Position numbers and translations under genes: made by a program. This document shows, piece after piece, positions 54,433-62,974 of a DNA stretch of 64,000 nucleotides (position 1 is its first letter; each line of letters begins with the position of its first letter). This DNA comes from Exiguobacterium aurantiacum (lineage in GTDB: Bacteria > Bacillota > Bacilli > Exiguobacteriales > Exiguobacteriaceae), in assembly GCF_024362205.1 (NCBI RefSeq), contig NZ_CP101462.1:1082501-1146500 (forward strand). Reading direction: 5' to 3'. Below the pieces are notes generated by a model. It was given only the letters and a program-made list of their open reading frames with translations, had not been told where the DNA came from and made no database searches.

Positions 54433-55038
54433 ATGTTAAAGATTGGTTTGACAGGTGGAATTGCGACAGGGAAGTCGACCGTATCCAGACTGTTTCGAAA
54501 GCAAGGCATCCCGATCATCGATGCCGACAAGATGGCGCGGATCGTCATCGAGCCAGGGGGCAAGGCGTTCGCGGGCGTCCGCGAGGCGTTCCCGCAATGT
54601 TTCTCGGGCGATGAGTTGAATCGCCAGGCGCTCGGGCGAGATATTTTTCATGATGACGCCAAACGCCAGTTGCTAAATCAGCTCATGCACCCGGCTATCC
54701 GGGAAGAGATGCTTGAGGAGATGCGCGGCTATGAGGCGGCAGGTGAGACGGTCGTCATATTCGACATTCCGCTCTTATTCGAAGGGACGATGCGGGACCT
54801 CGTCGACTATACGGTCGTCGTCTATTGCCGTGAAGAGATTCAGTTGATGCGTCTTATGGAGCGTAACGGGTTGACGAAAGATGAAGCACTTGCTCGGATT
54901 CATGCGCAAATACCAATCGAGGAGAAGAAGCAACAAGCTGACTTTTTGATTAACAACAACGGTGCGTTAGGCGACTTGACGGCCCAGGTGGTCCGCCTCG
55001 TCGAACAATTTGAAGACATGAAAAAAGAAGGCGACTGA
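54433..55038 (+). CDS. coaE: dephospho-CoA kinase
   Basis: Last step of CoA synthesis, phosphorylating the 3'-OH of dephospho-CoA. 201 residues with P-loop GLTGGIATGKST (5-16), IIDADKMAR, and FDIPLLFE. The ATG at 54433 is used (AGAGGTGG upstream); the GTG at 54424 overlaps that site. End of polA-mutM-coaE. Confidence 0.95.
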   Translation: MLKIGLTGGIATGKSTVSRLFRKQGIPIIDADKMARIVIEPGGKAFAGVREAFPQCFSGDELNRQALGRDIFHDDAKRQLLNQLMHPAIREEMLEEMRGYEAAGETVVIFDIPLLFEGTMRDLVDYTVVVYCREEIQLMRLMERNGLTKDEALARIHAQIPIEEKKQQADFLINNNGALGDLTAQVVRLVEQFEDMKKEGD

Positions 55039-55051
55039 GCGCCTTCTTTTT
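55024..55051 (+). terminator. coaE terminator
   Basis: AAAGAAGGCG / CGCCTTCTTT, loop ACTGAG containing the stop codon, extended T-run. Confidence 0.85.
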
Positions 55052-55055
55052 TTGT

Positions 55056-55538
55056 TCAGTTGAGTGGATCGGCGTCAGGTCTTCCTTTCTTCCACGTATC
55101 GAAGATGGCACGCCCATCGCTCGGGTGGCCATTCGAATAGTAAATCGGATAGAGCGAGAAGAAGACGTAATAAAACGAGAAATAGGCGAACTGATACGTA
55201 TAAATTGTCGGTTCGATCTCCCGCATTAAAATGAATCCATTCACAATCAAAATGCTCGCTACATTGAAAATCGAGCCGCCCGCATACACGATACTACGCG
55301 TCAGGCGGTTACTGTACTTCAAGTCGCTGAATTGACACCAGGCGTCATAGAAATAGACGCGATTGAATTGGAGGCGTCCGACTTTAAACAATTTTTTCCC
55401 GGTCCCAATCTCCATATCGAGCGAACCCCCAAACAGCTTCGCGAAGAAAAAATGACCGAATTGATGGATAATCGTCACAATTGGCAAAATGATAAAAAAC
55501 GAAATGATAAACTTGTCTATATCTGTCCAATCAAACAT
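55056..55538 (-). CDS. M50-like membrane protein with altered zinc motif
   Basis: 160 residues, mostly membrane-embedded. Helices lie at about 9-24, 84-106 and 115-133. The first helix runs into HQFGH (25-29), the position of the site-2 protease HExxH zinc motif, with Gln in place of the catalytic Glu. Near the end GHPSDGRAIF (137-146) resembles the second M50 motif that supplies an Asp ligand. The fold and metal site may be kept without peptidase activity. AAAGGAG lies about 10 nt before the ATG. It converges on coaE and is divergent from gapB. Family assignment is from motifs only. Confidence 0.65.
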   Translation of the reverse strand: MFDWTDIDKFIISFFIILPIVTIIHQFGHFFFAKLFGGSLDMEIGTGKKLFKVGRLQFNRVYFYDAWCQFSDLKYSNRLTRSIVYAGGSIFNVASILIVNGFILMREIEPTIYTYQFAYFSFYYVFFSLYPIYYSNGHPSDGRAIFDTWKKGRPDADPLN

Positions 55539-55631
55539 GCTGTCCTAGCTCCTTTCCAAGCTCTACACCAAATTTCCCTCTTTTTCAAATCTGAAACTGT
55601 AAAAAAGTGAAAGAAATGTGACGATTCATAG

Positions 55632-55660
55632 TGAAAACGCTTCCAATTTTCCGTTATAAT
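55632..55660 (+). promoter_or_regulatory. gapB promoter with overlapping cre
   Basis: TGAAAACGCTTCCA (55632-55645) matches cre at 13 of 14 positions and covers the -35 position (55632-55637) of a promoter with TATAAT at 55655-55660 and 17-bp spacing. CcpA binding should repress. Confidence 0.75.
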
Positions 55661-55693
55661 GATGTCGTAACGCAGAAAAAAGGGGGATTTTAC

Positions 55694-56725
55694 ATGGGGA
55701 CGAAAGTTGCAATCAATGGATTTGGACGAATCGGCAGAATGGTGTTTCGAAAATTGATGCTCGAAGGGCGTCACGACGTGGTCGCCATCAATGCGAGTTA
55801 TCCGGCGGAGACGCTCGCCCACTTGATTAAGCACGACACGGTCCACGGACCGTTCACACTCACGGTCCGGGCGCATGGGGATGCGCTTGAAGTCGATGGG
55901 AAGCGAATCATGCTCGTCTCCGAGCGTGATCCGGAGCGGTTGCCATGGAACGAGCTCGGTGTTGAAATCGTCATCGAGGCGACGGGGAAATTCAATTCTG
56001 ATATTGGGGCAAAAAAACATTTGACGGCCGGTGCAAAGAAAGTCATTTTGACGGCGCCCGGGAAAGGCGAGCTACGGACGATTGTCATGGGGGTGAATGA
56101 TCGTGATTATTTACCGGAGCACGATCACGTCATTTCGAACGCCTCATGCACGACGAACTGTCTTGGTCCGGTCGTCAAAGTGCTCGATTCGACGTTCGGG
56201 ATTGAGACGGGACTCGTCACGACCGTGCATGCGTATACGAACGACCAAAACAATATCGATAATCCGCATAAAGATCTCCGGCGTGCCCGTGCTTGTGGTA
56301 GTTCCATTATACCGACTTCGACGGGGGCCGCGAAAGCCATCGGACTCGTCTTACCGGAACTTCAAGGCAAGTTGAATGGGATGGCGTTACGGGTACCGAC
56401 ACCGAACGTCTCACTCGTCGATCTCGTCGTTGAGTTGCGTCGTGACGTGACGGTCGATGAAGTGAACGAGGCGTTCGAGCGTGCGGCTCACGGAGAGATG
56501 ACGGGTATCCTCGGTGTCTCGAACGAACCGCTCGTCTCAATCGACTTCAACGGTGATGAGCGTTCGTCGATCATCGATGCCGATTCGACGATGGTGCTCG
56601 GGGGCAATCACGTCAAAGTACTCGCCTGGTACGACAACGAATGGGGTTATTCGTGCCGTGTCGTCGACCTGTTGGACATGGTCGCGAGCTACCTGCAAAT
56701 CGGGCAACAAGAAACCCACGTCTGA
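55694..56725 (+). CDS. gapB: glyceraldehyde-3-phosphate dehydrogenase (GapB type)
   Basis: 343 residues. NAD(P)-binding INGFGRIGRMVFR, catalytic Cys in SNASCTTNCLGP, and WYDNEWGYSCR. The glycine-rich loop is followed by VVAINASYPAETLAHL with no acidic residue at the usual Asp32 region, favouring NADP use and a gluconeogenic role as for GapB. In B. subtilis gapB is transcribed with speD, as here. The ATG at 55694 follows AGGGGG by 7 nt. A cre overlies its promoter. Confidence 0.9.
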   Translation: MGTKVAINGFGRIGRMVFRKLMLEGRHDVVAINASYPAETLAHLIKHDTVHGPFTLTVRAHGDALEVDGKRIMLVSERDPERLPWNELGVEIVIEATGKFNSDIGAKKHLTAGAKKVILTAPGKGELRTIVMGVNDRDYLPEHDHVISNASCTTNCLGPVVKVLDSTFGIETGLVTTVHAYTNDQNNIDNPHKDLRRARACGSSIIPTSTGAAKAIGLVLPELQGKLNGMALRVPTPNVSLVDLVVELRRDVTVDEVNEAFERAAHGEMTGILGVSNEPLVSIDFNGDERSSIIDADSTMVLGGNHVKVLAWYDNEWGYSCRVVDLLDMVASYLQIGQQETHV

Positions 56726-56773
56726 AAAAATATATTCACAAAAAAATATTTTCAATGAATTGAAACAAATGTC

Positions 56774-56802
56774 TTGTATCGACGTCCCAAACGCGATACA
56801 CT
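56774..56802 (+). promoter_or_regulatory. promoter of speD
   Basis: TTGTAT (56774-56779), 17-bp spacer, TACACT (56797-56802). Gives a leader of about 148 nt. Confidence 0.7.
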
Positions 56803-56808
56803 CTAACT

Positions 56809-56956
56809 CGTGAACTTCAATTGGTCTGACAAACGCAACTTAAAGGGTTAGGACCTCTTAGGACTAACTTGCCCCCGTGGTTGTGGGCGATTCAGGCACA
56901 AAGTGAGTGATCATCAACTACTTTGAGACCATTGATGTAAAGGGGGATCCACTAAT
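56809..56956 (+). promoter_or_regulatory. structured 5' leader of speD
   Basis: It starts with TTGGTCTGACAAA (56821-56833), related to the GntR operator near 38591. Then a GTTAG/CTAAC hairpin, a GCCC/GGGC hairpin and a third hairpin CAAAGT...ACTTTG (56899-56925) with an inner TGAT/ATCA. No T-run follows, so any control would be on translation or stability. No known riboswitch class was recognised. Confidence 0.4.
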
Positions 56957-57343
56957 ATGGATACTATGGGACGTCACATTATTACAGAACTTTGGGAGTG
57001 CAATCCCGACAAATTAAACGATATCGACTACATCGAGCGCTTGTTCGTCGATGCAGCACTTCGTTCGGGCGCTGAAGTCCGCGAAGTCGCTTTCCACAAA
57101 TTTGCACCACACGGTGTAAGTGGGGTCGTCATCATTTCAGAATCACACTTAACGATTCACAGTTTCCCAGAGCATGGTTACGCATCAGTCGATGTATTCA
57201 CATGTGGGGACCGAATCGATCCAGCTACAGCCTCGCAGTACATTGCAGAAGGCTTGGAAGCGAAAGTTCGTGAAGATGTGAAACTTGATCGTGGGATGGG
57301 ACCGATTCGTGTTCCTGAAGCACAAGTTGCAATTAGCAAATAA
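56957..57343 (+). CDS. speD: S-adenosylmethionine decarboxylase proenzyme
   Basis: Makes decarboxylated SAM for spermidine synthesis. 128 residues, the bacterial class 1B form. Self-cleavage between E62 and S63 ([15 protein letters not shown]) yields the pyruvoyl cofactor; H68 and C83 are the other catalytic residues. ATG 56957, AGGGGG 10 nt upstream; M4 is a less likely start. Downstream of gapB but with its own promoter and structured leader. Confidence 0.96.
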   Translation: MDTMGRHIITELWECNPDKLNDIDYIERLFVDAALRSGAEVREVAFHKFAPHGVSGVVIISESHLTIHSFPEHGYASVDVFTCGDRIDPATASQYIAEGLEAKVREDVKLDRGMGPIRVPEAQVAISK

Positions 57344-57360
57344 TCAGATTGACCTTTTGA

Positions 57361-57388
57361 GGCTGGCCGATTTTCGGTCAGCCCTTTT
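57361..57388 (+). terminator. speD terminator
   Basis: GGCTGGCCG / CGGTCAGCC (one wobble), loop ATTTT, T4. Confidence 0.8.
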
Positions 57389-57454
57389 AATTGTTTTGTT
57401 AACCGCTTAATTTTGATATGCTTAACCTATATAAATAAGGTGTCGAGGTGGATA

Positions 57455-57826
57455 ATGGGATTACTTGATAAGTTTCAAACACATGTCCAGACGGACGATT
57501 TGCATAAAAATGAGGCATTACGGACACGTTACGTGGCGGCATCGCCAAGCGCCGTGCTCACATGGCTCCGCGAACGGATTCAAGCGGAAGGCCAAACGGT
57601 TCGCCGCGTCGATGCGGACCGGGGCGAAGTAGCGTTTAATGGAGCCGGATGGGATGCATTGGCGACCATCGTCCAAGTGGACGGCGGACGTACGGCCGTC
57701 GATTTCACATTGAACCGTGAACAGATGCTCGGGCCGGATCTCGGTCAAATCGTCACCACATATTATGAGGCGCTATCATTAAAGTTCCCGCTCCGCGCCA
57801 TCGGGAATCAATCTGTCGAACGATAA
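57455..57826 (+). CDS. conserved uncharacterised cytosolic protein upstream of nrdR
   Basis: 123 residues, soluble, alpha/beta in appearance (MGLLDKFQTHVQTDD, then EALRTRYVAASPSAVLTWL). I recall a similar small protein preceding nrdR in other Bacillales, annotated only as cytosolic protein. No motif, signal or membrane segment is visible. ATG 57455 follows GAGGTGG. Its stop codon overlaps the nrdR ribosome site, so the two genes are co-transcribed. Function unknown. Confidence 0.75.
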   Translation: MGLLDKFQTHVQTDDLHKNEALRTRYVAASPSAVLTWLRERIQAEGQTVRRVDADRGEVAFNGAGWDALATIVQVDGGRTAVDFTLNREQMLGPDLGQIVTTYYEALSLKFPLRAIGNQSVER

Positions 57827-57838
57827 GGAGGGCTGAGC

Positions 57839-58306
57839 ATGCGTTGTCCTAAATGTGATCATAATGGAACGAGAGTGCTCGACTCCCGGCCAGTACAAGA
57901 TTTTTATTCGATTCGACGCCGTCGCGAGTGCGAAGAGTGTGGCTATCGGTTCACCACGTTCGAGACGGTCGAACAGACGCCGCTCATTATCGTCAAAAAA
58001 GACGGTAATCGTGAAGAGTTCAGTCGTGAGAAAGTGCTCCGCGGCATCATTCGGGCTTGCGAGAAACGTCCGGTCACGCTGGAGCAACTCGAAGGTGTCG
58101 TCACGAAAGTCGAACAACAGTTACGCGCTCTCGGTCAGTCCGAGATTCCGAGTGAGCAAGTCGGGGAGCTCGTCATGAATGAGCTCGCACGGGTCGACGA
58201 AGTGGCATACGTCCGTTTCGCGTCCGTCTATCGGCAATTCAAAGATATTTCTGTGTTCTTTAAAGAACTAGAAGATTTAATGAAGCAAGAAAAATCGACC
58301 AACTAA
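57839..58306 (+). CDS. nrdR: transcriptional repressor NrdR
   Basis: 155 residues. A zinc ribbon (C3, C6, C31, C34) binds NrdR boxes at ribonucleotide reductase genes, and an ATP-cone (about 48-138) senses dATP/ATP. Usual family length. AAGGAGGG precedes ATG 57839. Directly upstream of dnaB-dnaI, as in B. subtilis, linking dNTP supply with replication initiation. Confidence 0.97.
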   Translation: MRCPKCDHNGTRVLDSRPVQDFYSIRRRRECEECGYRFTTFETVEQTPLIIVKKDGNREEFSREKVLRGIIRACEKRPVTLEQLEGVVTKVEQQLRALGQSEIPSEQVGELVMNELARVDEVAYVRFASVYRQFKDISVFFKELEDLMKQEKSTN

Positions 58307-58309
58307 ACG

Positions 58310-58332
58310 GGCGGCCTCTGGTCGCCTTTTTT
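58310..58332 (+). terminator. terminator between nrdR and dnaB
   Basis: GGCGGCC / GGTCGCC (one wobble), loop TCT, T6, located 15 nt before the dnaB start and inside the conserved nrdR-dnaB-dnaI order. Confidence 0.7.
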
Positions 58333-58347
58333 CAGGGGAGACCAACC

Positions 58348-59700
58348 ATGGAAAAAGAACGAATCCTTTACGGTACTGACGAATTGCTGATCATGAGCAC
58401 CGGGCTCATCGATCGCGAGTCGTATCAGTCGCTGTACCATTTATATCAGCCGGTCATCGGGGTTAAGGCGCTCGCGATGTATCAGACGCTTTGGAGCGAG
58501 CTGAAACCCGGCAAGATGAAATCGAACTATATGTCACACAGCGCGCTCTGCGAGATGCTCGACTACTCGATCAACGAGCTGACGGACTGTCTGTTCCGGC
58601 TCGAGGCGATCGGTCTCGTCCGGACTTATAAGACGAAAGACGAGCGCTTGACCCAGTACGTATATCAACTGCGCGTCCCGCTCGCGCCCCATACGTTCTT
58701 GAACGACGGGCTGTTGTCGAGTTTCCTCTTCTATAAAGTCGGGGAAGTCCGCTTCAAGCAGTTGCAAGGTCGATTCACGATCGACCCGTTGCCGGCCGGA
58801 ATCATTGAAGTGACGAAAGACTTTAATGAAGTGTTCGACGTCAAAGGGGTCAACCACATGGCGTTCACACAAAAGAACTACGAGAAACCTGACCGCGCCA
58901 AGATTGAGATCAACTATACGTTCGATATGGAAATCGTCAAAAAGCTGACGAACTTCCCGGTCGGTTTCTTCACGAAGAAACTTGATGAGACGATCACGAA
59001 ACTCGCGTACGTCTCACAAATCGATGAAGAGACGATGGCCGAAATGTTGAAGGAGTATTTCGTCCACGAGGCGTATCTCCCGCTCAGCGAGCAAGAGAAG
59101 CGCGACGGCTGCCGTCAGATGGTGTTGCAGTTGAAGAAAAAACAGACGCGCCATCGGAAAGTGAAGTCGGATGAGACGGAGAAGGCAGAAATCGGCGACT
59201 TGCATGACGTGACGGTCATGGAAGAAGCGCATCCGCATCAATACGTGTCGACGCTTCGGAAGACGCCACAGCTGTCGAAGAGCGACGAGCAGCTCATCAT
59301 CGACCTCGTCGATACGCTCGGGCTCGCGCCTAGTGTCATCAACGCGTTGTTCTACTACTGTATCGAAGTGAAGAAACAGACCCGGCTCAGTGAGAACTAC
59401 GTCATGCGCATCGCGACGAGTTGGAAGACGGCAGGTTATTTGAACGCCAAGGACGCCTTGGAGCAAGAAGCGACGCAAGACGCGCTCATCGAGAAGAAAC
59501 AACAAAAACGAGAGAACGTGCAACAGCGGACAACCGTCGGTTCGCGACGCAAAGACAAGACCGAGATGCCAAAATGGCTCGAGGACGAGGCGAAAGAACA
59601 ACGGACGTACGATCAAAAACGAAAACAAGAGCTCGAGGCATCGGTCCCAGACGACGCGGAACTCGTCAAGCTGTTGAATGAATTGAAAGAGAAAGGATGA
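58348..59700 (+). CDS. dnaB: replication initiation and membrane attachment protein DnaB
   Basis: 450 residues, the Firmicutes DnaB (not the helicase), which loads DnaI and the replicative helicase with DnaD. An N-terminal winged-helix region (MEKERILYGTDELLIM, YQPVIGVKALAMYQTLW) and a C-terminal DDBH2-type domain (about 310-400, LVDTLGLAPSVINALFYYC ... YVMRIATSWKTAG). The last ~50 residues are charged and probably disordered. AGGGGAG precedes ATG 58348. The ATGA at the stop overlaps the start region of dnaI. Confidence 0.95.
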   Translation: MEKERILYGTDELLIMSTGLIDRESYQSLYHLYQPVIGVKALAMYQTLWSELKPGKMKSNYMSHSALCEMLDYSINELTDCLFRLEAIGLVRTYKTKDERLTQYVYQLRVPLAPHTFLNDGLLSSFLFYKVGEVRFKQLQGRFTIDPLPAGIIEVTKDFNEVFDVKGVNHMAFTQKNYEKPDRAKIEINYTFDMEIVKKLTNFPVGFFTKKLDETITKLAYVSQIDEETMAEMLKEYFVHEAYLPLSEQEKRDGCRQMVLQLKKKQTRHRKVKSDETEKAEIGDLHDVTVMEEAHPHQYVSTLRKTPQLSKSDEQLIIDLVDTLGLAPSVINALFYYCIEVKKQTRLSENYVMRIATSWKTAGYLNAKDALEQEATQDALIEKKQQKRENVQQRTTVGSRRKDKTEMPKWLEDEAKEQRTYDQKRKQELEASVPDDAELVKLLNELKEKG

Positions 59701-59705
59701 GGGAC

Positions 59706-60620
59706 ATGGAACGCATCAATCAAACGCTCGCCCAAATGATGAACCGGAAAGAAGTGCGGGACGCGTACGAATCGATTCGCCGGCGCACCCTCGAACATCC
59801 AGAAGTCGTCTCCTTTTTAAAGGCACATCCGGAATTAGATGAGACGGCGGTCGAGGTCGGCTTCACGAAGCTCAGTGAATACGCGGAGCAGATGGACGGG
59901 AAGAAACTCATCGAAGAGCAAGCCGTCATCCCAGGCCATCAGCCGATGCTCTATGTCGACCTCGGGCAAATCGCCATTCGCTATGAGGAGACGGTCAAGC
60001 ATCGTCAAGCGCGACGGCAAAAAGAGATGGACCGGAAGTTCAAGAGTTTATTCTTACCAGAAGAAGTCCGGGAGGCGAGCTTTGAATCGTTCGACTGGTC
60101 GGATGACGCCCGTAAAATCGCGCTCCGTGAGTCGATGCGGTTCGTATCAGGGATGAAGACCCGGCAAAAAGTGAACGGCTTATACCTCCACGGCAGCTTC
60201 GGCGTCGGGAAGACGTATCTGCTCGCGGCCATCGCCAACGAGTTGAAAGTGGCAGACATCGAGACAATTCTCGTCCACGCCCCGGGATTCGTCTCGGAAG
60301 CGAAACGGAAAATCCGGACCGACTCATTCGATTCGTTTTTGACGTCGTTCCAACACGTACCCGTCTTATTGATTGATGACATCGGGGCCGAGGCGATCAG
60401 CCCGTGGGTACGGGATGAACTGTTCGGGATTATCTTGCAGTATCGTATGATGCATCGCTTGCCGACGCTTTACAGCTCAAACTTCAGTGGAGAAGAGCTC
60501 GAGACCCACTTCTCGATCGACGGCTCGCCACAGAACAAAATGAAGGCGCAGCGGCTCATGCAGCGCATCTCGACGACGACGACACAAATCGAATTAAAAG
60601 GTGAGAATCGCCGGCGGTAA
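59706..60620 (+). CDS. dnaI: helicase loader DnaI lacking zinc-binding cysteines
   Basis: 304 residues. The C-terminal AAA+ domain has Walker A GSFGVGKT (163-170), Walker B VLLIDDIG (220-227) and the DnaI/DnaC end AAxxIxLxGENRR-like (TTTQIELKGENRRR). It loads the replicative helicase at origins and restarted forks. In B. subtilis DnaI the N-terminal domain binds zinc through three Cys and one His. This protein contains no cysteine at all: the segment after EYAEQ is shortened and YEC has become YEE. The His (PGHQP) remains. ATG 59706 is preferred over the overlapping ATG at 59697. Confidence 0.94.
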   Translation: MERINQTLAQMMNRKEVRDAYESIRRRTLEHPEVVSFLKAHPELDETAVEVGFTKLSEYAEQMDGKKLIEEQAVIPGHQPMLYVDLGQIAIRYEETVKHRQARRQKEMDRKFKSLFLPEEVREASFESFDWSDDARKIALRESMRFVSGMKTRQKVNGLYLHGSFGVGKTYLLAAIANELKVADIETILVHAPGFVSEAKRKIRTDSFDSFLTSFQHVPVLLIDDIGAEAISPWVRDELFGIILQYRMMHRLPTLYSSNFSGEELETHFSIDGSPQNKMKAQRLMQRISTTTTQIELKGENRRR

Positions 60621-60625
60621 AGGGA

Positions 60626-60654
60626 TTGTATTTCTTGAACGAGTTGACTATACT
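60626..60654 (+). promoter_or_regulatory. promoter of the thrS leader
   Basis: TTGTAT (60626-60631), 17-bp spacer, TATACT (60649-60654), immediately after the dnaI stop. Confidence 0.75.
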
Positions 60655-60661
60655 AATAAGC

Positions 60662-60899
60662 ATATAACCGATGCATGGAAGAGGACATGAGACGTCGTAA
60701 CGGGTTTCAAAGCGAGGGAAGGCTGGTGAGAGCTTCCTAAACACGCCGATCGCCTTACTCCCTCGGAGCACCGTACGGGTCAATCGTGCGGCGATTCACA
60801 CTCGTTATCGTGTGTTCGAGCCAAGCGGATCGCTTGGGAACGAGGGTGGTACCACGAGAATCAAAGCTCGTCCCTTTCATAGGGATGGGCTTTTTTTAT
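60662..60899 (+). promoter_or_regulatory. threonine T-box riboswitch
   Basis: T-box core AGGGTGGTACCACG at 60843-60856. The specifier is inferred as ACT (60757-60759) by aligning the ACTccctcGGAGC segment with TACacttttGGAGC of the tyrS leader. Terminator AGCTCGTCCCT / AGGGATGGGCT (60865-60891) is followed by T7. Uncharged tRNA-Thr would favour the antiterminator and raise thrS transcription. It fills the 312-nt gap between dnaI and thrS. Confidence 0.92.
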
Positions 60900-60932
60900 T
60901 TATTTTTATATGTAGAGAGGGGAAGTTGACAC

Positions 60933-62870
60933 ATGATTCAATTGACATTTCCAGATGGGGCCGTCAAAGAGTTTGAGGCCGGCATCACAGCAGAAGAAGT
61001 AGCAGGTTCGATTAGCCCGGGACTCCGTAAAAAAGCGATTGCCGCCAAAATCGACGGCGAGATGATCGATTATCGACGTCCGATTGAACAAGACGGTAAA
61101 ATCGAGCTCGTCATGCCGGACTCGGAAGAGGGCATCGATTTGATGCGCCACTCGTCGGCCCACTTGATGGCTCAAGCCATCAAACGGTTATATGGAGAAG
61201 ACGGCAGCATCTACCTCGGGATTGGACCGACGATCGAGAACGGCTTCTATTATGATATCGAGATGGATCGCCGCATCAATGAAGAGGATTTACCGGAAAT
61301 CGAGAAGATGATGAAACGAATCGTCGACGAGAACTTGGACATCACACGTGAAGTCGTGTCACGCGACGAAGCGCTCGAGCGTTACAAGTCGCTCGGAGAC
61401 CCGCTCAAAATCGAATTGATTGAAGACATCCCGGCGAGCGAGACGCTCACGATTTACCATCAAGGCGAATTTTTCGACTTGTGCCGTGGGCCGCACGTTC
61501 CGTCGACATCGAAGTTGAAAGTGTTCAAGTTGATGAGCGTGGCCGGTGCATACTGGCGCGGCGACTCGGACAACAAGATGCTCCAACGCATTTACGGGAC
61601 GGCGTTCGCGACGAAAGAACAGCTCGCGGAACACTTGCGCTTGCTAGAAGAAGCGAAAGAGCGCGACCATCGCAAGCTCGGGAAAGAGCTCGACCTCTTC
61701 TTCGTGTCGCAAGAAGTCGGTCAAGGCTTGCCGATGTGGCTTCCGAAAGGTGCCTCGATCCGTCGTACGGTCGAACGCTATATCGTCGACAAAGAGCTCG
61801 AGCTCGGCTATCAGCACGTCTATACGCCGGTCCTCGGTTCGGTCGACCTGTATAAGACATCGGGTCACTGGGATCACTATCAAGACGATATGTTCCCGAA
61901 AATGGAGATGGACAACGAAGAACTCGTCCTTCGTCCGATGAACTGCCCGCACCACATGACGATCTATAAACATGAGCCGCGCTCATACCGCGAGCTCCCG
62001 CTTCGCATCGCCGAACTTGGCGGCATGCACCGTTACGAGATGTCTGGGGCGCTCACAGGCCTCCAACGCGTCCGTTACATGGTGTTGAACGACGGGCACA
62101 CGTTCGTCACGCCGGAGCAGATGAAGCAGGAGTTTAAAGATATCGTCCACTTGATTCAAGAAGTGTACGCCGACTTCGGCATCAAGGATTATCGTTTCCG
62201 CTTGTCGTACCGTGACCCGGCCGACAAAGAGAAATATTTCGACAACGACGCGATTTGGGAAACAGCGCAACGTCAGTTGAAAGAGACGATGGACGAACTC
62301 GGACTCCCGTATTTCGAAGCGGATGGCGAAGCGGCGTTTTACGGACCGAAGCTTGACGTCCAAGTCCGGACGGCACTCGGCAAAGAGGAGACGTTGTCGA
62401 CAGTCCAACTCGACTTCTTGCTCCCAGAGCGGTTCGATTTGACGTACACAGGTCCTGATGGAAAAGATCATCGTCCAATCGTCCTCCACCGTGGAGTCGT
62501 CTCGACGATGGAACGTTTCGTCGCCTATTTGATTGAAGAGTATAAAGGTGCGTTCCCGACGTGGCTCGCCCCGGTCCAAGTCAAATTGATCCCGGTCTCA
62601 CACGTCCACGACGAATACGTCGCAGAAGTAAAAGCAGAACTTGTCAAACGAGGTGTCCGTGTTGAAACAGACCTTCGTGATGAGAAACTCGGCTATAAGA
62701 TTCGGGAAGCACAGATGAAGAAGATTCCGATGACGCTCGTCCTCGGTGATAAAGAACGCGATGAGCGTGCGGTCAACATCCGCCGCTACGGACAACAAGA
62801 ACAAGTATCGGCCACGCTCGATGAATTCTTGTCGTCGCTCACAGAAGAGATCGCGAACCGTTCACGTTAA
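60933..62870 (+). CDS. thrS: threonyl-tRNA synthetase
   Basis: Charges tRNA-Thr. 645 residues: TGS domain (1-62), second additional editing domain (about 63-240, with [16 protein letters not shown] and a late CRGPHV), class II catalytic core (about 245-530; [20 protein letters not shown] with a zinc Cys/His pair, [19 protein letters not shown]), and an anticodon-binding domain (about 540-645). ATG 60933 follows GAGGGG. Controlled by the threonine T-box. Follows dnaI as in B. subtilis. Confidence 0.97.
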   Translation: MIQLTFPDGAVKEFEAGITAEEVAGSISPGLRKKAIAAKIDGEMIDYRRPIEQDGKIELVMPDSEEGIDLMRHSSAHLMAQAIKRLYGEDGSIYLGIGPTIENGFYYDIEMDRRINEEDLPEIEKMMKRIVDENLDITREVVSRDEALERYKSLGDPLKIELIEDIPASETLTIYHQGEFFDLCRGPHVPSTSKLKVFKLMSVAGAYWRGDSDNKMLQRIYGTAFATKEQLAEHLRLLEEAKERDHRKLGKELDLFFVSQEVGQGLPMWLPKGASIRRTVERYIVDKELELGYQHVYTPVLGSVDLYKTSGHWDHYQDDMFPKMEMDNEELVLRPMNCPHHMTIYKHEPRSYRELPLRIAELGGMHRYEMSGALTGLQRVRYMVLNDGHTFVTPEQMKQEFKDIVHLIQEVYADFGIKDYRFRLSYRDPADKEKYFDNDAIWETAQRQLKETMDELGLPYFEADGEAAFYGPKLDVQVRTALGKEETLSTVQLDFLLPERFDLTYTGPDGKDHRPIVLHRGVVSTMERFVAYLIEEYKGAFPTWLAPVQVKLIPVSHVHDEYVAEVKAELVKRGVRVETDLRDEKLGYKIREAQMKKIPMTLVLGDKERDERAVNIRRYGQQEQVSATLDEFLSSLTEEIANRSR

Positions 62871-62875
62871 TCGAT

Positions 62876-62909
62876 CGACCATCCTTCACCGGAAGGGTGG
62901 TCGTTTTTT
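62876..62909 (+). terminator. thrS terminator
   Basis: CGACCATCCTTC / GAAGGGTGGTCG (one wobble), loop ACCG, T6. Confidence 0.9.
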
Positions 62910-62974
62910 CGGTCTTGAGACGGATGCGGAAGACTTCACAAAACACGTAAGGTAGAAGAAAGGAGTGATTCATT

